Shown here: positions 1 to 6,292 of the stretch, piece by piece
Position numbering within the stretch: position 1 is the first letter of the stretch
Layout of the letters: every line of letters begins with the position of its first letter
DNA from: JAKQHY01 sp034429475
GTDB taxonomy: Bacteria; Chloroflexota; Anaerolineae; B4-G1; SLSP01
Direction: 5' to 3'
NCBI GenBank assembly: GCA_034429475.1
Contig: DAOUGD010000064.1
Location: 1-15,537 of the forward strand
Length of the DNA stretch: 15,537 bases
The notes under the pieces: generated by a model
Seen by the model: the letters and a program-made list of their open reading frames with translations, nothing else
What the model was told of the DNA's origin: nothing
Databases searched by the model: none
Program-made: the position numbers and the translations under genes

Positions 1-58
1 CCGTCAGCGCCGTCTCCGTCCGCATGAAAAGTTGCTTGAGTTCCGTGCTCAGTTCCAT
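1..58 (-). CDS. 5' end of an unidentified leftward gene (partial)
   Basis: Reading leftward from an ATG at 58-56, an open frame runs off the window with no stop and gives 19 residues beginning MELSTELKQLF. A strong AGGAGG ribosome binding site lies six bases before this ATG (65-70 on the plus strand), which is why I accept it as a real start. Too little is visible to name a product. It is divergent from the PrsW operon, so the 59-314 gap probably holds promoters for both directions. Confidence 0.6.
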   Translation of the reverse strand, partial: MELSTELKQLFMRTETALT

Positions 59-314
59 ACCGTTCCTCCTGGTCATCATGGGAGAGAGTGTACCCGATTT
101 TGGGATGATTTAAATTCTGGAAACGCCTTACTTGGCAAGATTTGTGCGTTTCAGGAGAATCTTTGTCGGGCATGGATTGACGGATCAAACGGGTAATTTT
201 TGAATCTGATCCGTGTTCATCCGTCCAACCCGTCTAATCTGTGGTCCATTTCTAGTTGTGGCTACGCCACCTTACGTTTTACGTTTCACGTTTTACGAAA
301 GGAGTAAAAAATCT
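59..314. other. Divergent intergenic region with degenerate repeat remnants
   Basis: No gene is visible here. A 7-bp inverted pair, GAAACGC (120-126) and GCGTTTC (146-152), is present. At about 178-240 there are several ATCCGT/ACGGAT and ACCCGTC/ACGGGT words in both orientations, which resemble a decayed member of the ATCCGCG-type palindromes seen more clearly at 5802-5867. I see no convincing sigma70 promoter, although two divergent genes start on either side. Confidence 0.4.
272..297 (+). repeat. ACGTTTC-type heptad tandem repeat upstream of the PrsW gene
   Basis: About three and a half tandem 7-bp units of the form TTACGTT/TCACGTT end directly before the AAAGGAG ribosome binding site of the PrsW gene. 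The same unit builds the long hairpin at 8015-8064. Here only one orientation is present, so it does not fold on its own. Confidence 0.6.
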
Positions 315-1280
315 ATGGCCGAAAAAATCTGTTGTGTGTGCCACCGTCCCCTCAACCCTGACGAAACCCGCACCCTCGGCGGCCGGACTTATTGCGCGCA
401 ACACTACGCCAAAGCCACCCAGGATCGCCCCGGCCTCTGGCGCGCCGGTCTGGGCATGATCGTGGGACAACTGGTCTTCGTGCTGCTCGTCGAGGTGCTG
501 GTCGGCGTCTTCAAGCCGACATTCTCCGGCTGGATGCTGGACGCGGTCGGGCTGTTCCTGGCCTTGAGCGCGGCGCTGATCTGGCTCATCTTCTTCTACC
601 AGCAGGATCGCCTGGAGCCGGAGCCGAAAGGCTACATCCTCGGCGTCTTCATCCTCGGTGCGCTGCTGGCGCAGGGGGTGGGCATCCCTCTGGAAGAGGA
701 CGTCTTTGGGGTGGGCCGCTGGCTCTCCCTCAGCCCGCTGGGGGGCCTGTTGGGCGCGATCCTCATCGTCGGTTTCCTCGAAGAATCCCTCAAATACTTC
801 GCCGTGCGCTATTCCGTCTACGCTCTGCCTGAATTTGACGAGCGCATTGACGGCGTCATCTACGGCACGACGGCCGGCCTGGGCTACGCCACCGCCCTCA
901 ACCTGCACTACATCATCACCACCGGCGGCGTGAATCTGCAAGCGGGGGTCATTCGCATCGTCGTGACCGCGCTGGCGCAGGCCAGCTTCGCCGGGCTGAC
1001 CGGTTACTTCCTCGGGCGCGCCAAGTTCGAGGACGAGCCGGTCTGGTGGCTGCCCGCCGGGGTGACGCTGGCCGCCGTCCTCAACGGCGTCTTCACGACG
1101 CTGCACGGCGAACTGACCACGCCCGCCCTCAACCTTGCCGGCGGCGGCTTCAATCCCTGGCCGGGACTGGCCCTGGCCGCCATCGTCGCCGGCGGGACGT
1201 TCGGCTTGCTCTATTACCTGATGCGCCGCGCCAACCGCCTCACGCTGGCCGGCGCCGACAAGCAAGGAGGTGAAGCATGA
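315..1280 (+). CDS. PrsW-family intramembrane protease with N-terminal zinc finger
   Basis: A 321-residue multi-pass membrane protein. The start at 315 is preceded by GAAAGGAG at a normal distance; an upstream in-frame extension from 213 runs through the repeat and has no such site. Residues 1-33 carry a half-LIM-like zinc finger (C6-x2-C9 and C27-x2-H30). About six hydrophobic segments follow. PrsW hallmarks are visible: E156-E157-S-L-K160 (the EExxK motif, the proposed catalytic glutamates), the DG..YG motif at D179, N196/H198 in the next segment, and H264 near the end. PrsW proteins are glutamic-type membrane-embedded peptidases, best known for cleaving anti-sigma factors. The substrate here is unknown. 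The gene overlaps the next by 4 bp (ATGA) and forms an operon with a secreted serine protease. Family assignment is firm; the zinc-finger role is inferred. Confidence 0.85.
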   Translation: MAEKICCVCHRPLNPDETRTLGGRTYCAQHYAKATQDRPGLWRAGLGMIVGQLVFVLLVEVLVGVFKPTFSGWMLDAVGLFLALSAALIWLIFFYQQDRLEPEPKGYILGVFILGALLAQGVGIPLEEDVFGVGRWLSLSPLGGLLGAILIVGFLEESLKYFAVRYSVYALPEFDERIDGVIYGTTAGLGYATALNLHYIITTGGVNLQAGVIRIVVTALAQASFAGLTGYFLGRAKFEDEPVWWLPAGVTLAAVLNGVFTTLHGELTTPALNLAGGGFNPWPGLALAAIVAGGTFGLLYYLMRRANRLTLAGADKQGGEA

Positions 1281-1876
1281 CTGAGTCCGCCGTCATCCCT
1301 GAACGCAAAATGAGCGCCGCCCGGCACGCGCGCTGGGCCGACCTGGCCGTGATTGCCGTCGTCGTCGTCGCGCTGCTGGCCGGCGTCTGGGTGCGCAGCG
1401 CGACCCTCCACCGCACGGAAGGGTTCGCCTTCGATAACCTGGGCATCTCTGGCCGCGCCCCGGCGGGTTGGGCCAGGCAGTTCGGCGACGACCCGCTGCT
1501 GCGCCTGCGCGACCTCCGCAGCGGCACGTTCGCCACCACGTTGGAGATGCGCCGCCGCCCGCTGGCCGCTGAAGCCGACGTCGCGCTGGCGTTGGATGCG
1601 CTGGTCCTGGAACGCGCCGCGAACGCCACCGCCTACACCTCCCTGCGCACCGAGCAGGTGGCGGTTCACGACGCCGTCGCCACGCAACGCGGTTTCACCT
1701 ACGTGGCTGTGAACCGCAACCCCTACGTGGATCAACTGCCGGTGGTGGTGCGCGGGGTGGATGTGGCGCTGCGTGTAGCGGATCAGGTGTACGTGATTAC
1801 GTACATGGCAAACGCTGACGAATTCGACGCGAGCTACGCCTACTTCCGCGCCTTCATTGAAGACCTGGAATTTTGA
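1277..1876 (+). CDS. Small membrane-anchored protein, possibly Mog1/PsbP-like fold
   Basis: A 199-residue protein whose start overlaps the PrsW stop (ATGA). It has an excellent ribosome binding site, AAGGAGGTGA, at 1264-1273. The N-terminus is short and basic, followed by one transmembrane segment at about residues 20-40 (alanine/valine/leucine-rich). The rest appears extracytoplasmic, lacks cysteines, and ends in FIEDLEF. The alternating beta strands, a central 'QRGFTYVAVN' strand and a final helix with 'F.aFIedLeF' resemble small PsbP/Mog1/DcrB-type proteins, but this is a fold impression rather than a recognised family. Translational coupling on both sides suggests it works with the two proteases, for instance as a substrate, inhibitor or adaptor. 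I cannot assign a function. Confidence 0.75.
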   Translation: MTESAVIPERKMSAARHARWADLAVIAVVVVALLAGVWVRSATLHRTEGFAFDNLGISGRAPAGWARQFGDDPLLRLRDLRSGTFATTLEMRRRPLAAEADVALALDALVLERAANATAYTSLRTEQVAVHDAVATQRGFTYVAVNRNPYVDQLPVVVRGVDVALRVADQVYVITYMANADEFDASYAYFRAFIEDLEF

Positions 1877-1885
1877 GGTGGAACT

Positions 1886-4270
1886 ATGAAGCAACAACGA
1901 TTGCGCTTTTGGATCATCTTACTCACTTTTGCGATTCTGTTGAGTTGCGGCCGGCCTGATCCTCTGCCCACCGTCGCGCCGACGACGGCGCCGGAAGCCA
2001 CTGCGGCGCCGGAAGCCACGCCGGTTGCGGCCCCGGAAGAGTCAACCCCGGTTCCCGCCGAGACGGAGAAGATCCCGGTTGCTCCCGATACCGAAAAGGT
2101 TCCCACCCCCAGCGGCGGCGACGACCGCGAGATTCGCCAGCATCTGCTCCGCGCCACCGTTCAAATTCTGGCGCTGGAGAAGTACAAAGGCCGCTTTGAG
2201 CCGATGTGGACCGGCTCCGGCACCATTTTGACGCCGGAGGGCCTCATCCTCACCAACGCCCACGTCGTCACCGACCCGGACCCTGACTACCGGCCCGACG
2301 CGCTGGGCGTCGCCATCACCGTGCGCTCGGACGATCTGCCGGAGCTGAAATATCTGGCGGAGGCGCTGGTGGTGGATACGACGCTCGACCTGGCCGTCAT
2401 TCAGATCGTCAGCGATTTGAGCGGCGATCCGGTGGACGTGGAGGCGCTGAACCTCGATTACATCTCCCTAGGCGATTCCGATTCGTTGGAACTGGGGGAC
2501 CTGATCCACATTCTGGGCTACCCCGGCATCGGCGGCGAGACGATTACGTTCACCGAGGGCGTGGTGAGCGGCTTCACCCGCGAGCCGGGCGTGGATGGGC
2601 GCGCCTACGTCAAGACGGACGCCACCATCGCCGGCGGCAACAGCGGCGGGCTTGCGGCCAATTTGGAGGGCGAAATCATTGGCGTGCCGACGCAGGTGGG
2701 GTACGGCGGCGCTGAACGCTTCGCCGATTGCCGCTATCTGGCCGACACCAACGGCGACGGCGACATTGATCAGAACGACAACTGCATCCCGGTGGGCGGC
2801 TTCATCAACGCCGTCCGCCCCATCAATCTGGCGAAACCTTTGGTGGAAGCCGCGCGTCTGGGCATCCAGCCCAGCACTGATAAGCCCAAGCCGGGCAAGC
2901 CCACCGGCGATAGCGAGGCCAGCTTCACCAATCTCGTGTTTGCCCCCGCCGTGGACGACCGGGATCAGCCGACCAGCATTGTCACCCAACTACCCTCTGG
3001 CGCAACCGAGCTGTACGCCTGTTGGGAGTACGCCGGGATGGGCGACACGCTTACCTGGGAGGCGCGTTGGTATCGTGACGGCGCATACAATGAGGAGGTA
3101 AGCTGGACGCCGGCCCTGTGGAAGGGTGGGGAAGAGGGCACCTGGTGGGTGAGTGTCTACAACGAGGACGGCCTGACCGAGGGACTATACCGGCTGGAAC
3201 TGTACGTGGAAGGCCGGAAATTCGTCGAGGGCGAAATCCAGGTGGGCGGCGACGTGTCCGGCCCGGCCATCACTAACCTGGTCTTCTCCGCCGACATCAC
3301 CGACGACGATCAGCCCGTCGAGCCGGCCACCATCCTCCCCTCCGGCATAGACACGGTATACGCCTTCTTCAACTTCAGCGGTATGAGCGACGGGGCGACG
3401 TGGTCGCGCTTCTGGTATTACGAGGGCGAAGAAGTCGCCTCGCGCGAGGCCAGTTGGGACGAAGGCAGCGACGGCGCGACGTGGCTCTCGCTCGGCTCCG
3501 ACGAGCCGCTGACCCCCGGCGAGTACCGGCTGGAGTTGTACGTCGAAGGCGTGCTGCTGGCAGCCGGCAACTTCATCGTGGCGGGCGACCAATCGCAGGA
3601 GGCCATCGGCCCGATCCTCTTTGCCGCCGGCATAGATGACGAGGGGGAGCCGGTGGATCCCGGCGAGACGTTCTCCAGCGGTACGGATGAGTTGCACTTC
3701 TTTGTCGAATACAACGGGATGCAGGATGGCTTGAGCTTCGATGAGCGCTGGCTTTTCGACGGCGAGGAGCTGCTCACCGTGAACGTGACCTGGGATCAGG
3801 GCGACCGCGGCACGTTCTCCGACTACATCTACCGCAAGAACGGCGAGCCGCTGTGGGAGGGCGAGTATACGCTGGAACTGTACCTGGAAGGCGAACTGGT
3901 GCAGAGTGCGACGACTACTATTGGCGGAGGCGAAGTTCCGCCCACGCCTGTGCCGACGCCCGGCGAAGGGCTACAAATTCAAGGCTACATCCTGGATGCG
4001 GACACGGAGCGCGGCATCGAGGGTGCGCTGTACGTGGTACTGGCCCCCGGCGTGACTGTGGACGATTGGGAAGGCGACGAAGAGGACATCTACACCGCCG
4101 GCGTCACCGATGAAGACGGCTACTTTGAGTTGGGCGGCCTGTTGGAACGCGGCGAGTCCTACAGCATCATCGTGTGGGCCGAGGGCTACGAACCTGTCAC
4201 CGGCGATAACATCGAAATTGGCGATGAAGAATCGCCGCTGGAAGTGGAGATTCTGCTGCAAAAAGAATGA
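1886..4270 (+). CDS. HtrA/trypsin-like serine protease lipoprotein with EF-hand loop and triple repeat
   Basis: A 794-residue exported lipoprotein. The signal peptide ends in lipobox L18-L-S-C21 and is followed by a Pro/Ala/Glu/Thr-rich linker to about residue 75. The trypsin-fold domain (about 85-325) has H126 in TNAHVV, D168 in TTLDLAVI and S253 in GGNSGG, a complete triad of the S1C (DegP/HtrA) type. No PDZ domain follows. A canonical EF-hand loop (D287, N289, D291, D293, D295, D298) lies late in the protease domain, bracketed by C282 and C300. Three divergent repeats of about 110 residues start near 347, 462 and 574, each with a 'tnLvFa..id..DqP' entry and a '.eY.LELYvEG' exit; these are probably beta-sandwich binding domains. 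A carboxypeptidase-regulatory-like domain (about 696-794) closes the protein. It starts 9 bp after the preceding stop, so it is likely co-transcribed. Substrate unknown. Confidence 0.88.
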   Translation: MKQQRLRFWIILLTFAILLSCGRPDPLPTVAPTTAPEATAAPEATPVAAPEESTPVPAETEKIPVAPDTEKVPTPSGGDDREIRQHLLRATVQILALEKYKGRFEPMWTGSGTILTPEGLILTNAHVVTDPDPDYRPDALGVAITVRSDDLPELKYLAEALVVDTTLDLAVIQIVSDLSGDPVDVEALNLDYISLGDSDSLELGDLIHILGYPGIGGETITFTEGVVSGFTREPGVDGRAYVKTDATIAGGNSGGLAANLEGEIIGVPTQVGYGGAERFADCRYLADTNGDGDIDQNDNCIPVGGFINAVRPINLAKPLVEAARLGIQPSTDKPKPGKPTGDSEASFTNLVFAPAVDDRDQPTSIVTQLPSGATELYACWEYAGMGDTLTWEARWYRDGAYNEEVSWTPALWKGGEEGTWWVSVYNEDGLTEGLYRLELYVEGRKFVEGEIQVGGDVSGPAITNLVFSADITDDDQPVEPATILPSGIDTVYAFFNFSGMSDGATWSRFWYYEGEEVASREASWDEGSDGATWLSLGSDEPLTPGEYRLELYVEGVLLAAGNFIVAGDQSQEAIGPILFAAGIDDEGEPVDPGETFSSGTDELHFFVEYNGMQDGLSFDERWLFDGEELLTVNVTWDQGDRGTFSDYIYRKNGEPLWEGEYTLELYLEGELVQSATTTIGGGEVPPTPVPTPGEGLQIQGYILDADTERGIEGALYVVLAPGVTVDDWEGDEEDIYTAGVTDEDGYFELGGLLERGESYSIIVWAEGYEPVTGDNIEIGDEESPLEVEILLQKE

Positions 4271-4275
4271 ATTTC

Positions 4276-4313
4276 GTTTGTTTTTGGGTGGCGAAGCCCG
4301 CCCAAAAACAAAC
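4276..4313 (+). terminator. 13-bp perfect inverted repeat after the protease gene
   Basis: GTTTGTTTTTGGG (4276-4288) pairs perfectly with CCCAAAAACAAAC (4301-4313), and an inner GGC/GCC adds three more pairs. It begins six bases after the stop codon. On either strand the stem itself supplies a T-rich flank, so it can act as an intrinsic terminator or mRNA 3'-end block, though no separate T-tract follows. Confidence 0.65.
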
Positions 4314-4329
4314 ATCGCATCATTTTCAG

Positions 4330-4379
4330 AGGTGTTTTTGCATGAGGGGCATTGCCTATTCTGCAAAAACACCTTTTTT
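4330..4379 (+). terminator. Rho-independent terminator of the protease operon
   Basis: AGGTGTTTTTGCA (4330-4342) pairs over 13 bp with TGCAAAAACACCT (4362-4374) across a 19-nt interior that can form a short GGGC/GCCT stem. A run of Ts (4374-4378) follows directly. This is a classical intrinsic terminator and the second of two in tandem. Confidence 0.85.
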
Positions 4380-4380
4380 A

Positions 4381-4408
4381 TTGGCTTTTATACGTTTTGT
4401 ACTACACT
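4381..4408 (+). promoter_or_regulatory. Possible sigma70 promoter for the cyclase-domain gene
   Basis: TTGGCT (4381-4386), a 16-bp spacer and TACACT (4403-4408) lie just behind the terminator and about 50 bp before the start codon at 4460. The -10 box matches only four of six positions, so this is tentative. Confidence 0.35.
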
Positions 4409-4459
4409 AAGGGGACAGGTAAGCCCGACCTGACCCTTCAGAAGTGAGGATGACCATAG

Positions 4460-5770
4460 ATGGATATAAGTACGATCGAGGCCCTGGCGAGTTACGTACC
4501 TGTGCAGCTTTTACGGCTGCTGTCAGTGAATCCCACCCCGGCTCGCAAGCCCACCGACCAGCATTTCGACGCTGCGGTGCTGGTTGCCCACCTGGAAGGC
4601 TTCACCGCTTTGTTTGAACGGCTGCGTCAGGATGATGACGGCGCCGGGATGAAGAAGCTGTCCCAAGTCCTGAATGCGTATTACCCCCTGCTGGTGGATT
4701 TCGTCAAAGCTGAAGGCGGCGACATCCTCAGTTTGACCGGCGACCGGGCGCTGGCCCTCTGGCGCGCGGCCGACGCCCCCTCCGGCAAGGCCGGCCGGCG
4801 CAGTCCCATCGCGGCACTGACCGCTGCCACGCGCCGCGCGGTGCAAAGCGCGCTCTCGCTCCAAAAGATGCTGCACGAGTACGAGGCGTTGGAAGACCTG
4901 CGGCTGGCTATCCGCATCAGTGTGAGCGCGGGGAAGGCGCTCACGGCCTGCGTGGGCGGCGCGCTAGGGCGTTGGGAATTCCTGACTTCGGGGGAGGCGG
5001 TCGTTCAGGCGTGCGCGCTGAATCGGCAGGCCGCGCCGGGCGACATCCTGCTGACGCCGGAGAGTTACGCCCTGATGCGCACGCAGAGCATCGGGCAGGA
5101 ACTTGAGGATGGCAGCTTTCGCCTGGAAACCATCCGTATCCCGCTGCCCTCCGCGCCGCTGGAGTCGCCGCCGCTGACGCCGGAGATCGCTGCGCCGCTG
5201 CGGGCCTACATCCCCGGCGCCGTCCTCAACAGCGTGACGACGGGGCAGGCTGAGTGGCTGGCGGAACTGCGCCCGCTGACCCTGCTGTATGTCAACCTGC
5301 CGACGTTGCATCACACCACGCCGCTGGATCAGATTCACAACACGATGCGGACGATGCAGCGCGCGTTGTATCGCTATTCCGGCAGTGTGAGTAAGTTGCT
5401 GTTGGAAGACGCCGGCGTCGTGTTGGTGGCCGCGCTGGGGTTGCCTCCGTTGGAGTACGCCGACACCGCGCTCCGGGGGGTACAGGCGGCGCTGTTGCTG
5501 GTCGGAGAATTGCAGGGGGCGGGGCTGCCGTGCAAAATCGGCGTGGCGACCGGGCCGGCCTTTTGCTGCTCGGTGGGGAATCCACGGCGGCGCGAGTACA
5601 CGATGATCGGCGCGGCCGGGGAGCGCGCGCGGCAGTTGATGGCGGCGGCGGCCAATACCGGCGTTATTCTGTGCGATGCGGCGACTTTTGAGGCAGCAAA
5701 GGCTCAGATTGACTTTGAGAAGGTCTCTTCGCAGCCTTTTTATCGTCCCAAAGGTGAACGTGGGCAGTAG
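4460..5770 (+). CDS. Tandem degenerate class III adenylate/guanylate cyclase-domain protein
   Basis: A 436-residue soluble protein starting behind GTGAGGA (4444-4450). Domain one (about 38-215) reads 'AAVLVAHLEGFTALFERL', the usual cyclase entry 'vlfADi.GFT', but the first metal-binding Asp is H44. The second Asp in LTGD is kept (D95). The usual 'VN.AARL' segment with catalytic Asn/Arg has become VVQACAL. Domain two (about 268-425) has 'LLYVNLPTL' (Asp to Asn), keeps 'NPRRREYTMIG', and replaces the Asn/Arg motif with GERARQL. Neither half therefore looks catalytically competent alone. Similar tandem cyclase modules usually sit at the N-terminus of large proteins with an AAA ATPase and TPR region. 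Here translation stops right after domain two and nothing downstream continues it. It could be a regulatory pseudo-cyclase or a truncated remnant. Confidence 0.82.
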   Translation: MDISTIEALASYVPVQLLRLLSVNPTPARKPTDQHFDAAVLVAHLEGFTALFERLRQDDDGAGMKKLSQVLNAYYPLLVDFVKAEGGDILSLTGDRALALWRAADAPSGKAGRRSPIAALTAATRRAVQSALSLQKMLHEYEALEDLRLAIRISVSAGKALTACVGGALGRWEFLTSGEAVVQACALNRQAAPGDILLTPESYALMRTQSIGQELEDGSFRLETIRIPLPSAPLESPPLTPEIAAPLRAYIPGAVLNSVTTGQAEWLAELRPLTLLYVNLPTLHHTTPLDQIHNTMRTMQRALYRYSGSVSKLLLEDAGVVLVAALGLPPLEYADTALRGVQAALLLVGELQGAGLPCKIGVATGPAFCCSVGNPRRREYTMIGAAGERARQLMAAAANTGVILCDAATFEAAKAQIDFEKVSSQPFYRPKGERGQ

Positions 5771-5801
5771 CTTGGCTGCCCAGTAGGCTGTAAGAAATTT
5801 A

Positions 5802-5867
5802 GGACGCGGATCAACGCGGATGAACGCAGATTTTTAAAAATTATCTGCGTGAATCCGCGAAAATTTG
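5802..5867. repeat. ATCCGCG-type palindromic repeat, unit 1
   Basis: CGCGGATGAACGCAGAT (5815-5831) faces ATCTGCGTGAATCCGCG (5843-5859), matching as an inverted repeat at 15 of 17 positions around an AT-rich centre. A further CGCGGATCAA unit lies at the left. The built-in 8- to 10-bp 'GCGGATNAAC' periodicity is typical of short dispersed intergenic palindromes. Confidence 0.75.
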
Positions 5868-5893
5868 CAACCTGTGCAATAGGGAGAAATTTA

Positions 5894-5958
5894 TCAGCAG
5901 ATTGAGCAGATTGAGCAGATTTTTTCTCTTAATCCGCTCAATCGGCTCAATCTGCTGA
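5894..5958. repeat. Long hairpin from nonad (CAGATTGAG) repeats
   Basis: The left arm (5894-5921) and right arm (5931-5958) are 28 bases each and match at 26 positions as an inverted repeat, with a 9-nt loop (TTTTCTCTT). Each arm consists of three 9-bp units related to CAGATTGAG. It lies 123 bp downstream of the cyclase-domain gene and could serve as its 3'-end structure. No T-tract follows, and the unit structure fits a dispersed repeat. Confidence 0.75.
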
Positions 5959-6004
5959 CAGAAAATAGGCTATTCAGTCATGCTATGGCACAGGTCGAAA
6001 AAAT

Positions 6005-6028
6005 TTATCTGCGTGAATCCGCGAAAAT
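6005..6028 (+). repeat. ATCCGCG-type repeat, second copy
   Basis: A perfect 24-bp direct copy of 5841-5864 containing ATCTGCGTGAATCCGCG. It stands about 70 bp before the promoter of the ABC operon. The stretch 6029-6095 between it and the promoter shows nothing further. Confidence 0.8.
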
Positions 6029-6095
6029 CTGCGCCCTGATTCTTCCCTTATTGTCCGCTTGTCCTACGCCACTATGACAAATATCCCCCAGGTAT

Positions 6096-6123
6096 TTGAC
6101 AAGTATCACGGCGTTATTATAAT
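6096..6123 (+). promoter_or_regulatory. Near-consensus sigma70 promoter of the ABC transporter operon
   Basis: A perfect TTGACA (6096-6101), a 16-bp spacer and a perfect TATAAT (6118-6123). The predicted transcription start near 6130 gives a leader of about 160 nt before the binding-protein gene. No other promoter in the window comes this close to consensus. Confidence 0.75.
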
Positions 6124-6181
6124 TTTCATTTAAGGGTTTGTTGAATGAACCCCGCGCTTGTGACCAGACTCGTTTCCTAAA

Positions 6182-6260
6182 CCCACTTCGGCGGTGAGGG
6201 AGTTCCCGAAAGGAGGCGGTGATCCGAAGGGAAGCTGATTCTGATCGGTGTCACGTTTTT
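6182..6260 (+). promoter_or_regulatory. Leader with mutually exclusive hairpins (candidate attenuator)
   Basis: GTGATCCG (6219-6226) pairs with CGGTGTCAC (6246-6254, one bulged T), and GTTTTTGTT follows directly, so the transcript can form an intrinsic-terminator-like hairpin in the 5' leader. An alternative helix, CTTCGG (6186-6191) with CCGAAG (6224-6229), uses the same CCG bases and would exclude it. This is the layout of an attenuator or riboswitch expression platform. I recognise no known riboswitch class. Stem lengths are modest, so the call is tentative. Confidence 0.35.
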
Positions 6261-6292
6261 GTTACCCCATTTAGATATTCAGGAGGAGAATG

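Noticed and set aside
279..1265. Long leftward open frame antisense to the PrsW gene
   Set aside because: It arises from high GC codon bias opposite a real membrane protein; it has low-complexity composition and no family features.
5894..5958. CRISPR-like array (three evenly spaced units)
   Set aside because: Units are contiguous 9-mers with no spacers, and the two sets are inverted to each other; it is a hairpin, not a CRISPR.
6182..6260. A known riboswitch class in the ABC leader
   Set aside because: I compared from memory the cores of TPP, cobalamin, SAM, glycine, lysine, fluoride, manganese, Moco and guanidine classes and none fits; only the attenuator-like hairpin layout is kept.
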